A DNA stretch of 64,000 bases. Origin: Kineosporia aurantiaca JCM 3230. Its GTDB lineage: Bacteria > Actinomycetota > Actinomycetes > Actinomycetales > Kineosporiaceae. Made by a program: the position numbers and the translations under genes. Below the pieces are notes generated by a model. That model was not told the DNA's origin and made no database searches. It worked only from the letters and a program-made list of their open reading frames with translations. Below are positions 48,996 through 58,194 of this stretch, one piece after another (within the stretch, counting starts at the first letter, position 1; the number at the start of each line of letters is the position of its first letter). Location: positions 433,448-497,447 of the forward strand of contig JODP01000005.1 of assembly GCA_000719025.1 (NCBI GenBank), given 5' to 3'.

Positions 48996-50558
48996 ATGAA
49001 GGTTTCCGTGACGCTCTCCCCCGGAGATCGTCACGATGTCGAGCCTGAGGTGATGTTCTCCGCCGGGCTGGAGCTTCCGGCGAGCGAACTTCGGCACGAG
49101 ACGCTGATCGCGGCGGGCGTCCGGGTCAGTGTCGACCTCACGACCCCGCACCGTTGGCGATCATTCACCGTGGCGTCCTGGAACGATCTGGCGCAGGACC
49201 TGATTCGCGACCTGATCGGGGTCGCCGCGACCGATCGGATCAATGCCTACCTGCGGGCCACGGCCGATCCGGTCGGCCTGCTCGGGCTGGTCGGCGGACC
49301 GGCGATCGAGGGCAGCCGGCTCGAGGTCGATCCGTCGGCCGCCGGGCCCTGGCTCCGGGTCGCGGTCGCCGACGCGCTGGACCGCTGGCTGCAACTGCCT
49401 CTGGATCAGTCGCTGGTGGACGCGGAACGAGGGGTTGCGCGCATCCGGGCCGCCCTCACGTTGCCCGAAGGGGCCACGCGCACCGAGATTCTCGCTCGGG
49501 CGCTCACTCTGACCCGGCGCGCGGCTCCGGGGCTGGCCTCATACATCCGCCGGATCCGCCCGCAGATCAAGCCGGTTGCGCCGGCGCTGCGGGAGGGATT
49601 GCGACGCCTTGTCCATGGTTACGTGGCGCTGATGACGGAGGTTCGCGGCGGGGATCGGGATCTGGGTCTGGTGATCGAGGCCTGGGACGATCTGTGCCGG
49701 GCCCAGCCGGAATCCGTGCGCCCGGATCATCGACCGGCTCCCCGCCCCCTGCCCATCCGGCGCCGAAATCCGTCGGCCGAGACCACTCCCGCCGGTCTGA
49801 TCGATCCGCGGCAGGTACCGGCCCGGATCCTGATGATGGACGCGGACCCGGACCGACCGGAGATCACGGTACGACCGGCCGGGTCGGGTGAGGTCCGGAA
49901 CGTGCGCACCGTGATCGTGGATGTGCCGGTGTTCGGGCACTTCGCGGCGGAGCACGGCGCCGGCGGCCGGATCCTGGCCCGGCTGGTCGACCGGAGAAGC
50001 GGCCGGGCGCACGGCGAAGCGCTGCTCACCTTGCACACCGGCGACCACCTCGGAGAGTGGAAGCCGAGCCTTCGCGGGGTGCTTCGGATCCCGCCCGGCC
50101 AGGACGCGGTCAATCTGGATGCGGTTCGGGTGGATGTGTTCGATGCGCTGAGCGAACGGCAACCCGCTGCCTCGGACACGGATCCGGCGTTGCAGAATGC
50201 CCGGAGAGCCATTCTGGCCTTGCGGGAATGGCGGTACCTGGTGGCCGAGGCCCGGCTCCGGACGGTTTCGGTCCGGCCGGTGGCACGGGTCCGGGACATC
50301 GGCCGGCTGCTCCTACCCGCCGGTGAAGTGCGGGCCCGGATCGGCGTCCCGGCCGCAACCGGGCTGGGCCGTCGACGCTACGAACAACTCTCCGACTTGG
50401 GCGATTCCGCGCTACTGGACCTGTTGCAGGCCGCCCAATGGCCGATGCCGGAAGAGACGGACGAGAACGACGACAGCAGCATTCTGGCCCCGGCGCTGGG
50501 TGCGGGCGACCTCTTGGTGGCCGAACTGGCGGCCGCGCAGGACGCCCCACTCGGCTGA
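48996..50558 (+). CDS. Hypothetical protein, unrecognised, about 520 residues
   Basis: A 520-residue protein I cannot assign. It starts with a beta-rich MKVSVTLSPGDRHDVEPEV segment, then a long helical region (about 50-220), a basic linker rich in Pro/Arg (about 225-270) and a further beta-rich domain containing VRTVIVDVPVFGHFAAEH and LLTLHTGDHLGEWKPSL. The C-terminus is acidic. It has no signal or membrane helix. I chose ATG 48996 (AAGGTGAGG 8 nt upstream) over the upstream GTG 48873, which would add a poorly conserved-looking tail. It follows the 47962 gene and may work with it. Confidence 0.6.
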   Translation: MKVSVTLSPGDRHDVEPEVMFSAGLELPASELRHETLIAAGVRVSVDLTTPHRWRSFTVASWNDLAQDLIRDLIGVAATDRINAYLRATADPVGLLGLVGGPAIEGSRLEVDPSAAGPWLRVAVADALDRWLQLPLDQSLVDAERGVARIRAALTLPEGATRTEILARALTLTRRAAPGLASYIRRIRPQIKPVAPALREGLRRLVHGYVALMTEVRGGDRDLGLVIEAWDDLCRAQPESVRPDHRPAPRPLPIRRRNPSAETTPAGLIDPRQVPARILMMDADPDRPEITVRPAGSGEVRNVRTVIVDVPVFGHFAAEHGAGGRILARLVDRRSGRAHGEALLTLHTGDHLGEWKPSLRGVLRIPPGQDAVNLDAVRVDVFDALSERQPAASDTDPALQNARRAILALREWRYLVAEARLRTVSVRPVARVRDIGRLLLPAGEVRARIGVPAATGLGRRRYEQLSDLGDSALLDLLQAAQWPMPEETDENDDSSILAPALGAGDLLVAELAAAQDAPLG

Positions 50559-50707
50559 GCGGGCCGGATGGATCCGTAGCGGTTCCATCCGGTTCCGCGG
50601 CAAATCCATCGAATGACAGCAGCACCAGGAATCTTTCACACTTGGCCGTATCACTCCCGGTACCGGACACCCCGCCGGTCGCCGGGCTCACGACCAAGGA
50701 GCCCTTC

Positions 50708-51178
50708 ATGCCCACCCAAGGAACCGTGATCGAGCGGACGGCCGCCGATCGCGAGACCGCCCCCACCGAAACCGGCCCGCGCCCGCTACCGCGCAAGATC
50801 GGCCGAAGCCTGTACTTCCTCACCCCATTGGTCGGCGACGCGGCGGTGGTGTCCTTCGCCGTGCTGACCCACGAGTTCGGCTGCGACAGCATGCTCTGCT
50901 CGACCACCACGCTGGGCCACCCCGCAATCGTGCTGTTTCTCAGCGGGGTCTACCTGACCGCCTTCTACCTGCTGGCCGTTTCCACCCATCGGTTCGCCGA
51001 GGCCGACTGGCCGCACCTGGCCGCAGCGGGCGCCCTGCTGGTGATCGGTACCGTCGCCGCCGCCGGCGTCCTGGTCCTGGTCTTCACCGCATTCACCGTG
51101 CTGGCCACCGGCCTGGCGTTCCTGTCCCTCTTCCTGTTGGCCACCGGACGCTTTCGTCCCACGACTCCGCATCGGTGA
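50708..51178 (+). CDS. Small four-helix membrane protein, unknown
   Basis: A 156-residue inner-membrane protein. A 30-residue polar N-terminus is followed by about four hydrophobic segments (36-55, 66-88, 98-118, 122-143). AAGGAG precedes the ATG by 7 nt, the best ribosome binding site in this area. FGCDSMLCS contains two Cys that may face the periplasm. No family recognised. Confidence 0.7.
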   Translation: MPTQGTVIERTAADRETAPTETGPRPLPRKIGRSLYFLTPLVGDAAVVSFAVLTHEFGCDSMLCSTTTLGHPAIVLFLSGVYLTAFYLLAVSTHRFAEADWPHLAAAGALLVIGTVAAAGVLVLVFTAFTVLATGLAFLSLFLLATGRFRPTTPHR

Positions 51179-51190
51179 CCACCAGCGTCC

Positions 51191-52243
51191 CTAATGCGAA
51201 AGTTCCTGATTTCCGCGGGTGGTGGTGGAGCGGAACCTCTGCTGATACCGGAGCGGCGAGATGCCGAGGCGGGCGACGAAGGCGCGTCGCAGAGCCTCGG
51301 CATTGCCGTACCCGGCGAGCTGGGCCGCCTGGGCGACGGTGGCGCCACCGTCCAGCTTCGCGCGGGCGACCTCGAACCGGATGCCGGCCAGGTACTCCAT
51401 CGGGGTGGCGTCCAGCTCCTCGCGGAACCGTCGGGCCAGGTGCCGCACGCTGACCCGGACGTGGTCGGCCAGGTCCTGCGCGGTGAACGGGCGCGTCGGA
51501 TCCTCCTGGATCAGGTCGACCACGGTGCGCACCACCGGGGTTCGGGGCGCCGGCCCGGCCAGCTGGGCGGAGAACTGCGACTGGCCACCGGCCCGCTGGA
51601 GATAGACCAGCAGCGACTGGGCGACGGCGCGGGCTGCGTCGGCACCGTGGTCCTCCTCGACCAGGGCCAGGCCGAGGTCGATGCCGGCGACCACCCCGGC
51701 CGAGCTGTAGACGTTGCCGTCGCGCACGAAGATCGAGTCCGGCTCGACCAGCACCGACGGGTACTCCTTGGCCAGGCGCCCGGTGAACTTCCAGTGCGTG
51801 GTGGCCCGGCGCCCGTCCAGAAGGCCGAGTTCGGCCAGCACGAAGGCACCGCTGCAGATGCTGGTCACCCGACGGGCCCGAGGCACCAGCGTGCGCGCGG
51901 CCTCGAGCACGGCGGGGGTGATGAAGGCGGGCGGAGCCGACTCGCTGCCCGGCAGCACCAGGGTGTCCAGCTCACCGACGCCGCCCGGATCGCTCCCGGC
52001 CTCGACCCGGGCGCCGATCGACGTCTGCACCGGCTTGCCGTCGGGTGAGACGAGGACCACCTCGTAGTTACCGGCGGTCTGGTTGGCCTCGACGAAAACC
52101 TCGGCCGGACCGGCGAAGTCGAGCATCTTGACATAGTCGAAGACGAGAATGCCGATGCGTTGCCGCCTGCCTCGCGAAGCCACCGAAAATGCCCCAATCC
52201 GTCCCGTTGCTGGTCCGATCGGCGCTGACCGCCCCGTCATCAT
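51191..52243 (-). CDS. GlxA/FtrA-type AraC regulator with DJ-1/PfpI-like domain
   Basis: A 350-residue two-domain regulator. The DJ-1/PfpI-like sensor (about 28-200) has VFDYVKMLDFAGPAEVF and the nucleophile-elbow-like TSICSGAFVLAELGLL. The C-terminal AraC DNA-binding domain (about 240-335) has two helix-turn-helix motifs: FTAQDLADHVRVSVRHLARR and TVAQAAQLAGYGNAEALRRA, ending SPLRYQQRF. It is divergent from an alpha/beta hydrolase across 125 bp and is a natural candidate to regulate it. Confidence 0.92.
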   Translation of the reverse strand: MMTGRSAPIGPATGRIGAFSVASRGRRQRIGILVFDYVKMLDFAGPAEVFVEANQTAGNYEVVLVSPDGKPVQTSIGARVEAGSDPGGVGELDTLVLPGSESAPPAFITPAVLEAARTLVPRARRVTSICSGAFVLAELGLLDGRRATTHWKFTGRLAKEYPSVLVEPDSIFVRDGNVYSSAGVVAGIDLGLALVEEDHGADAARAVAQSLLVYLQRAGGQSQFSAQLAGPAPRTPVVRTVVDLIQEDPTRPFTAQDLADHVRVSVRHLARRFREELDATPMEYLAGIRFEVARAKLDGGATVAQAAQLAGYGNAEALRRAFVARLGISPLRYQQRFRSTTTRGNQELSH

Positions 52244-52368
52244 GACTCATCACCCTGGGAGCCGGGACCGGTGACGGCGGATATCGAGGGTTTCTGGTCC
52301 GTGCACGGGGGGTCGCCCGGCCACCGGCGGAGCCAGACTGGAGTCCCGCTTGTCTAAGGAGCACTCCC

Positions 52369-53076
52369 ATGCCTGAGTCCAAACCCACGATCGTCCTGGT
52401 CCACGGCGCGTTCGCCGATGCCGCGAGCTGGGGGCCGGTCACCCGGATCCTGCTCGACCAGGGCTACCCGGTCCTCGTCCCGTCCGTTCCGAACCGCACC
52501 CTGAGCGGGGATGCGGCCTACATCCGTTCCGTGGTCGAGCGGGTCGAGGGCCCGGTCGTCCTCGCCGGGCACTCCTACGGCGGCGCCGTGATCACCGTGG
52601 CGGGCGTGGCCGAGAACGTCGCCGCGCTGGTCTATGTCGCCGGTTACGTGCTGGAGGAGGGCGAGAGCCTGGGCCAGCTGCAGGGTGGGTTCCCGGACTC
52701 CGACCTCGCCGCTCACCTGGTGCAGACCGACACCCCAGCCGACGGACCCGAGTTCTCCGTCGAGATTCCGGCGTTCGCCGAGGTTTTCGCGGCCGGTCTG
52801 GACCCGAAGGTGGCCGAGGTACTGGCCGTCTCCCAGCGTCCGCTGGCCGGAGCCGCTTTTGGCGAGGGTGCCTCGGTCGCCGCTTGGAAGACCAAGCCGG
52901 CCTGGGCCATCGTGGCGGCGGCGGACCACACGATCAACCCCGACGTGGAGCGGTTCGGCTACAAGCGGGCCGGGATCCAGCACGTGATCGAGTTGGACGG
53001 ACCGCACCTGCTGATGCAGACCCACCCGGCCGAGGTGGCCAAGGTCATCACCGACGCGGCCGCTGAGCAGAGCTAG
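52369..53076 (+). CDS. Alpha/beta hydrolase (esterase/EstC-like)
   Basis: A 235-residue alpha/beta hydrolase of the short AB-hydrolase-6 group. IVLVHGAFADAASW contains the oxyanion region. Ser69 in LAGHSYGG is the nucleophile. The acid residue is likely in the AAADHTINPD segment and the base His in DGPHLLMQTHP. AAGGAG precedes the ATG. Such proteins often hydrolyse small esters or lactones. Its stop overlaps the stop of the convergent carboxypeptidase gene by 4 nt. Confidence 0.9.
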   Translation: MPESKPTIVLVHGAFADAASWGPVTRILLDQGYPVLVPSVPNRTLSGDAAYIRSVVERVEGPVVLAGHSYGGAVITVAGVAENVAALVYVAGYVLEEGESLGQLQGGFPDSDLAAHLVQTDTPADGPEFSVEIPAFAEVFAAGLDPKVAEVLAVSQRPLAGAAFGEGASVAAWKTKPAWAIVAAADHTINPDVERFGYKRAGIQHVIELDGPHLLMQTHPAEVAKVITDAAAEQS

Positions 53077-54245
53077 GAAAGCGGCTCCAGGGGTACCCCG
53101 ATCGAGTCGCCACTGGTACGAACGGTGATCTCGGTCGGGGTGCCGGTGCCGTTTGCATCGGCCGGCAGCCCGAGCTGGTACTTCATCCCGGACCACCCCG
53201 TCACCGCAACGGATTTCGCCACTCCGTACTGGGTCACCACCCCGTCCGGACCGGTCACCGACAGAATCGGCGTTCCCGACTGGATCAGGGTGACCCGCCG
53301 CAGCGCCTGCCGCGCCGAGACCACCATCTTCTCGCTGGCCCGGAGCGCATTGGTGAGGATCAGCGGGCCGGGCGCTCCGAGCATGACCCCGAAGATCGTG
53401 TAGGTCTCGCCGGCCACCTCGTCGGTCGCGGCCCAGAGCAGGCATCCGCCGGCCGCGTCGGTCGACCCGGTCTTGATCCCGATCACGCCGTTCCGGCCGA
53501 GCAGTTTGTTGGTCGTGGTCAGGGTGTTCATCGGGATCTTGACCTTGGGGGTGGCGACGATCTGGGCGAACGTCTTGTCCTTCATCGCCGCCACGGCCAG
53601 TTCCAGCAGGTCGATCGCGCTGCTGCGGGACTTCGAGCTCAGCCCGGACGGATCAGCGAAAGAGGTGGAGACCAGACCCATTTCGGCAGCCCGATCGTTC
53701 ATCTTGGCCACAAATTCCTTCGGCGAACCCGCGTCCCACCGGCCGAGGATGTCCGCCATGTTGTTGCCCGAGCGGATCAGAAGGGCTTCCAGCGCCTGGC
53801 GTTCGGTGATCTTCAGGCCCGCCCGGACTTTCACCAGAGACTCGCCCGCGGCCTTGCGTTTCGGGTAGGACGCCGCCTCGGCACTGGTCACGGTGATGAC
53901 CGGGCCTTCGTCTCCCGGAGCGAGCGGGTGATCGGCCAGAATCGTATAAGCCGTCATCACTTTGGTGACGCTGGCGATCGGGACCGATTTCACCCCGCTG
54001 TCCTTGTTGCCCATTGTGCCCACCCCCGGAACGACGATCCGGGCCCGCCCCTTGACCGGCCACGTCACCTTGGGGGCGCCGCCGGAAACCGCCGATTTCT
54101 GCGGGACCAACCAACGGACGTTCTCAATCGTGCTGGCCTGAGCGGGCTTTGCCCAAAGGGTACAAAAAGCCAGACAGAGGACGACCGCGGCGGGTTTTCG
54201 AGGCAAGGACACTGCGCAGATGGTAGTGATGCGCACAGTGATCAA
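53073..54245 (-). CDS. D-alanyl-D-alanine carboxypeptidase (S11 penicillin-binding protein)
   Basis: A 390-residue exported peptidoglycan enzyme that trims the terminal D-Ala of muropeptides. A signal peptide (hydrophobic core about 19-31) precedes AKPAQAS. The three catalytic motifs are present: S92-VT-K95, S159-G-N161 and K258-T-G. The C-terminal domain (about 300-390) is the beta-rich PBP5-like tail. The start is uncertain: TTG 54245, GTG 54236 and a later GTG are all in frame, none with a clear ribosome binding site. No C-terminal amphipathic anchor is obvious. Confidence 0.9.
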   Translation of the reverse strand: MITVRITTICAVSLPRKPAAVVLCLAFCTLWAKPAQASTIENVRWLVPQKSAVSGGAPKVTWPVKGRARIVVPGVGTMGNKDSGVKSVPIASVTKVMTAYTILADHPLAPGDEGPVITVTSAEAASYPKRKAAGESLVKVRAGLKITERQALEALLIRSGNNMADILGRWDAGSPKEFVAKMNDRAAEMGLVSTSFADPSGLSSKSRSSAIDLLELAVAAMKDKTFAQIVATPKVKIPMNTLTTTNKLLGRNGVIGIKTGSTDAAGGCLLWAATDEVAGETYTIFGVMLGAPGPLILTNALRASEKMVVSARQALRRVTLIQSGTPILSVTGPDGVVTQYGVAKSVAVTGWSGMKYQLGLPADANGTGTPTEITVRTSGDSIGVPLEPLS

Positions 54246-54281
54246 CCGGTTACCAACCGGCGTGTCACCTGTGCATCGTCC

Positions 54282-54842
54282 CTACTCGCCGACCACCCCG
54301 TCGATCGACTCGCGGATCAGGTCGGCGTGCCCGTTGTGCCGCGCGTACTCCTCGATCAGGTGGGTGACGATCCAGCGTAGGTTGGGTGATCGGCCGTCGC
54401 GGAACCGGAACCGGGCCAGGTGCCCCATCCCGCCGGCGGCCATCGCCGAGGCGATCGCTGCCCTCGACCGGGCGACCGACTCCTGCCAGAGGGCGTCCAG
54501 CTGCTCCGGGGAGTCGTCCACCGCCGAGTGCCAGTCCCAGTCCTCGTCCGCACTCCAGTCCACCGTGTCCCAGGGAGCCGGCGGATCCGCGTCGAAAAGG
54601 CGGATGTGACACCAGCAGTCCTCGACGTAGGCCAGGTGCTTGATCATGCCGCCGAGGGTCATGCTGGACGCGGCGACGCTCACCCGAAGACCGGCGGCGT
54701 CGAGGCCGCCGGTCTTCCAGGCGAAGGTGGCCCGTTGGTACTCCAGGAAGCCGAGCAGCGTCTCGGTCTCGGTGCCTGCGAACGGCGGCTCCGGCCGCCC
54801 GAACTCGTCAACCATCAGCTGCTCCCCCGGGCCCTCGGTCAT
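54282..54842 (-). CDS. DinB-family (DUF664) protein
   Basis: A 186-residue four-helix-bundle metalloprotein-like protein. GMIKHLAYVE (His69) and THLIEEYARHNGHADLI (His161, His169, His172) contain the usual metal-binding histidines. In actinobacteria many DinB-like proteins are mycothiol-dependent transferases or isomerases; the exact activity is unknown. The ATG overlaps the htpG stop by 4 nt, so it is the second gene of an htpG operon. Confidence 0.85.
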   Translation of the reverse strand: MTEGPGEQLMVDEFGRPEPPFAGTETETLLGFLEYQRATFAWKTGGLDAAGLRVSVAASSMTLGGMIKHLAYVEDCWCHIRLFDADPPAPWDTVDWSADEDWDWHSAVDDSPEQLDALWQESVARSRAAIASAMAAGGMGHLARFRFRDGRSPNLRWIVTHLIEEYARHNGHADLIRESIDGVVGE

Positions 54843-56746
54843 TTCGTCAGCGACTCCCCCAGCTGGGTGGCCAGCAGCTGGACGAAGCGGGCCGGATCGT
54901 CCGGCTGCGTCCCTTCGGCCAGCAGCGCCATACCGTGCACCAGCTCGGCCGTCTCGGCCAGCCGGGCATCCTCCGGACGGGCCTGGTGGGCCGTCCGCAG
55001 CCCCTCGACCAGCGGGTGAGACGGGTTCAGCTCGAGGATCCGCCGCTCCTGCGGAATCGCCTGGCCCATCGCCTTGTACAGCTGGACCAGCTGCGGCGTG
55101 GCGTCGTTCTGGTCACTGACCACGCAGGCCGGGGAGGTGGTCAGCCGGTGCGAGAGGCGGACCTCCTTCACGTCCTTGGTCAGCACCTCGCCCATCCAGG
55201 TGAGCAGGTCGGAGAACTGCTCCTTCTGCTCCTCCCGCTCGCTCTCGCCGGACTCGTCGAGGTCGATCTCGCCCTTGGCGATGGACTGGAACTGCTTGCC
55301 GTCGAACTCCGGCATCCCGTCGACCCAGACCTCGTCGATCGGGTCGGTGAGCAGCAGTACCTCCAGGCCCTTGGCCTTGAAGGCCTCCATGTAGGGCGAG
55401 CTCTCGAGCGCCGGGCGGGAGTCGCCGGTGAGGAAGAAGATCTTCTCCTGCCCCTCCTGCATCCGCTCGACGTACCCCTTGAGGCTGGTCGGCTCCTCCT
55501 GCGCGGTGGTCTCGAACGAGCAGACCTCGAGGATCGCGTCCCGGTTGGCGAAGTCCTGCAGCAGGCCCTCCTTCAGCACCCGGCCGAACTCGCCCCAGAA
55601 CTTGCCGTACTTCTCCGGCTCGTTGGTGGCCAGGCCCTTGACCGCCTGGATCACCCGCTTGGTCAGCCGCTTGCGCATCGCCTCGATCTGCCGGTCCTGC
55701 TGCAGGATCTCGCGGGACACGTTCAGGGCGAGGTCCTGGGAGTCCACCACGCCCTTGACGAAGCGCAGGTAGCCGGGCAGCAGTTCCTCCGCGTCGTCCA
55801 TCACGAAGACCCGGTTCACGTAGAGCTGCACGCCGTGCTTGGCGTCCGGGCTGAACAGGTTCGCGGTGGCCCGCTCGGGCAGGAACAGCAGGGCCTGGTA
55901 CTGCAGGGTGCCCTCGATGTTGAGCCGGATCGTCTCCAGCGGGTCGTTCCAGTCGTGGCTGATCCGCCGGTAGAACTCGGCGTACTCCTCGTCCGTCACC
56001 TCGGAGGCCGGGCGGGTCCACAGCGCCTTGCGGGAGTTGACCGTCTCGAACTCCGGGACGTCCTCCTCCTCGGGGGCCGCCAGCGGAACCATCCGGATCG
56101 GCCAGGTGATGAAGTCCGAGTAACGAGTGACGATCTCCCGCACCTTGCGCGGGTCGGTGTAGTCGAAGAGCCGGTCCTCCGGGTCCGCCGGCTTGAGGTG
56201 CAGCGTGATCGACGTGCCCTGGGGCGCATCGTCCAGCGCCTGGAGCGTGTACGTCGCCTCGCCGGCCGACTCCCACTGGGTGGCCTCGCTCTGCCCGGCC
56301 CGGCGGGTGATCAGGGTGACCCGGTCGGCGACCATGAAGCTGGAGTAGAAGCCGACCCCGAACCGGCCGATCAGCTCCTCGGTCTGTTCGCCCTCCTGCT
56401 CCCGCTGGGCCTCCTTGAGCTGGCGGACGAACTCGGCGGTGCCGGAGTTGGCGATCTTGCCGATCAGGTCCACGACCTCGTCCCGGGACATCCCGATGCC
56501 GTTGTCGGCGATCGTCAGGGTGCGCGCCTCGGCGTCCAGATCGATCCGGATGTGCAGGTCGGAGGTGTCGACGTCGAGCGTGTCGTCGTGGAAGCGTTCC
56601 AGCCGCAGCTTGTCCAGCGCGTCCGAGGCGTTCGAGATCAGCTCGCGCAGGAAGAGGTCCTTGTCCGAGTAGATCGAGTTGATCATCAGCTGCAGCAGCT
56701 GACGGGTCTCGACCTGGAACTCGTAACTCTCGGCCTGGGTCGTCAT
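54839..56746 (-). CDS. htpG: Molecular chaperone HtpG (Hsp90)
   Basis: A 635-residue cytosolic chaperone of full family length. The GHKL ATPase domain (about 1-230) shows ELISNASDALDKLR, DNGIGMSRDE and GRFGVGFYSSFM; a middle domain (about 240-505) and a C-terminal dimerisation domain (to 635) follow. It assists folding and protects proteins under heat or oxidative stress. The 5' region carries a 7-bp GCCCGCC-N4-GGCGGGC hairpin (56776-56793) that may lie in the leader. No CIRCE element was seen. Confidence 0.96.
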   Translation of the reverse strand: MTTQAESYEFQVETRQLLQLMINSIYSDKDLFLRELISNASDALDKLRLERFHDDTLDVDTSDLHIRIDLDAEARTLTIADNGIGMSRDEVVDLIGKIANSGTAEFVRQLKEAQREQEGEQTEELIGRFGVGFYSSFMVADRVTLITRRAGQSEATQWESAGEATYTLQALDDAPQGTSITLHLKPADPEDRLFDYTDPRKVREIVTRYSDFITWPIRMVPLAAPEEEDVPEFETVNSRKALWTRPASEVTDEEYAEFYRRISHDWNDPLETIRLNIEGTLQYQALLFLPERATANLFSPDAKHGVQLYVNRVFVMDDAEELLPGYLRFVKGVVDSQDLALNVSREILQQDRQIEAMRKRLTKRVIQAVKGLATNEPEKYGKFWGEFGRVLKEGLLQDFANRDAILEVCSFETTAQEEPTSLKGYVERMQEGQEKIFFLTGDSRPALESSPYMEAFKAKGLEVLLLTDPIDEVWVDGMPEFDGKQFQSIAKGEIDLDESGESEREEQKEQFSDLLTWMGEVLTKDVKEVRLSHRLTTSPACVVSDQNDATPQLVQLYKAMGQAIPQERRILELNPSHPLVEGLRTAHQARPEDARLAETAELVHGMALLAEGTQPDDPARFVQLLATQLGESLTK

Positions 56747-56895
56747 GGCACCTTTCTCCGTGTCGGTCTCAGCTCGCCCGCCTCGCGGCGGGCCGGGCCC
56801 AAAGATTAGTGTGCTCGGCGCCGTCCCCGGCCGCGGTGCCCCGGTTTACCGAGCCGGAGACCCGGTCCTGCCCCTTCATGCGAGAGGATGACCCC

Positions 56896-57666
56896 GTGAC
56901 CACTCCGGAGTCCTTGTCTGACCGCCCCGTGATCGTGCTCTCCGCGCACCTCGGCGATGCGGCGTTCTCCTGCGGTTATTTCCTGTCCCAGGTGTCGGCG
57001 GTGGCCCCGGTGACGGTGATGACCCTGTTCACCCACGGCCTGCACGGCACCCCGACCCGCACCGCCCGCGCCTACCTGGCCAAGCGCAACGCCCGTCAGG
57101 CGCCGACCCTGTACAACCAGCGCCGCACCGAGGACCTGCTGGCCCTGCGCTCGATCAACGTCACCGGCATCCACTTCGGCCTGCCCGACGCGCTGTTCCG
57201 CGGCCGCCCCGACCGGCAGGTGCCCAAGCCGGTCACCACGGTGGTGCCCGAGCTCGGGGTGATCTACCCGACCTACCGCCGGCACATCATGGGCGGGGTG
57301 GTCTCCGCGCTCGACGAGCCGCTGCTCGACGAGCTGGCGCAGCGGGTGCTGCTGGCCTCCAGCGAGGACTCGGTGATCCTGGCCCCGCTCGGCCTGAGCG
57401 GTCACGTCGACCGGGTGCTGGCCAACCAGCTCGGCTGGCAGCTGGCCCGCGAGCGCACCGTCGGGTACTACGCCGACCAGCCGGACGCGCAGAAGCTGGA
57501 GGGCCACTTCCCGGTCCCGGCGGGTCTGGAGCAGGTCAAGTTCGACGTGGACCAGCATTCCAAGGCCGGGCTGCTGGAGCGCTACAGCACGCACACCCGG
57601 GCCGAGCTCGGGCGGCGCATCCCCGCGCTGGACGAGTACGTCTACCTGCCGTCCGGGACGTCCTGA
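56896..57666 (+). CDS. PIG-L/LmbE-like protein with altered catalytic motif
   Basis: A 256-residue PIG-L deacetylase-family protein. The family signature A-H-P-D-D is A-H-L-G-D here (residues 17-21): the zinc ligands His18 and Asp21 and the downstream His170 (LSGHVDRV) remain. The position of the general-base Asp is Gly20. Active PIG-L proteins de-N-acetylate sugars such as GlcNAc-inositol in mycothiol synthesis; this one may be inactive, or use another base. The GTG 56896 follows GAGAGGA by 7 nt and fits better than upstream in-frame ATGs. Context: next to htpG-dinB and the glycan cluster. Confidence 0.75.
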   Translation: MTTPESLSDRPVIVLSAHLGDAAFSCGYFLSQVSAVAPVTVMTLFTHGLHGTPTRTARAYLAKRNARQAPTLYNQRRTEDLLALRSINVTGIHFGLPDALFRGRPDRQVPKPVTTVVPELGVIYPTYRRHIMGGVVSALDEPLLDELAQRVLLASSEDSVILAPLGLSGHVDRVLANQLGWQLARERTVGYYADQPDAQKLEGHFPVPAGLEQVKFDVDQHSKAGLLERYSTHTRAELGRRIPALDEYVYLPSGTS

Positions 57667-57675
57667 CCCCAGGGT

Positions 57676-58116
57676 TCAGCGGGGCAGGGTTATCGCCGTC
57701 GACTCGTTGCTGCGCAGGTAGCTGCCGTAGGTGAGACCGGCCGTCAGCAGGAGCCCGAGGAAGCTGCCGTAGGCGCGGTGCAGGTTGCCGTCGCCTGCCA
57801 GCAGCTGAAGCAGCACGAGTGCATTGGCCGCCGCCGACACGCCGATCCGGATCTGCCCCCAGGTCCATCGGCCCGGGTCGGGCAGCCGCAGCCCGGCCAG
57901 CTGCACCGCGATCACCTCGGCGACCAGGGCCAGCACCACGATCGCGGCCAGGGTGGAGAACGACGTGTCCCAGCCCTGGTCGACCCGGCAGACCTTGGCG
58001 TTCAGCACCCCGACGCACAGCCGGTGCCAGGGCAGGAAGCTGTCGAGCAGGAAGAGCCCGCCGGTGGCGGCGACGACCCTCCCGCCCCGGGTGAACGGCA
58101 GACTGCTGCTGGCCAT
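57676..58116 (-). CDS. Hypothetical four-helix membrane protein
   Basis: A 146-residue inner-membrane protein with about four hydrophobic stretches (12-30, 50-72, 88-106, 113-131). Two Cys (HRLCVG, AKVCRV) lie in the first loop and could form an extracytoplasmic disulfide. AGGAG precedes the ATG. No family recognised; such short 4-TM proteins are common in actinobacteria. It is about 80 bp downstream of the glycan operon's last gene on the same strand. Confidence 0.7.
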   Translation of the reverse strand: MASSSLPFTRGGRVVAATGGLFLLDSFLPWHRLCVGVLNAKVCRVDQGWDTSFSTLAAIVVLALVAEVIAVQLAGLRLPDPGRWTWGQIRIGVSAAANALVLLQLLAGDGNLHRAYGSFLGLLLTAGLTYGSYLRSNESTAITLPR

Positions 58117-58194
58117 GGCCGAGAACTCCTGTCAACGGGCTGTGCGGATCACTCTGCCAGGCCCGGTGCCCCGGTGTGGACCGGTTTTTACGGT

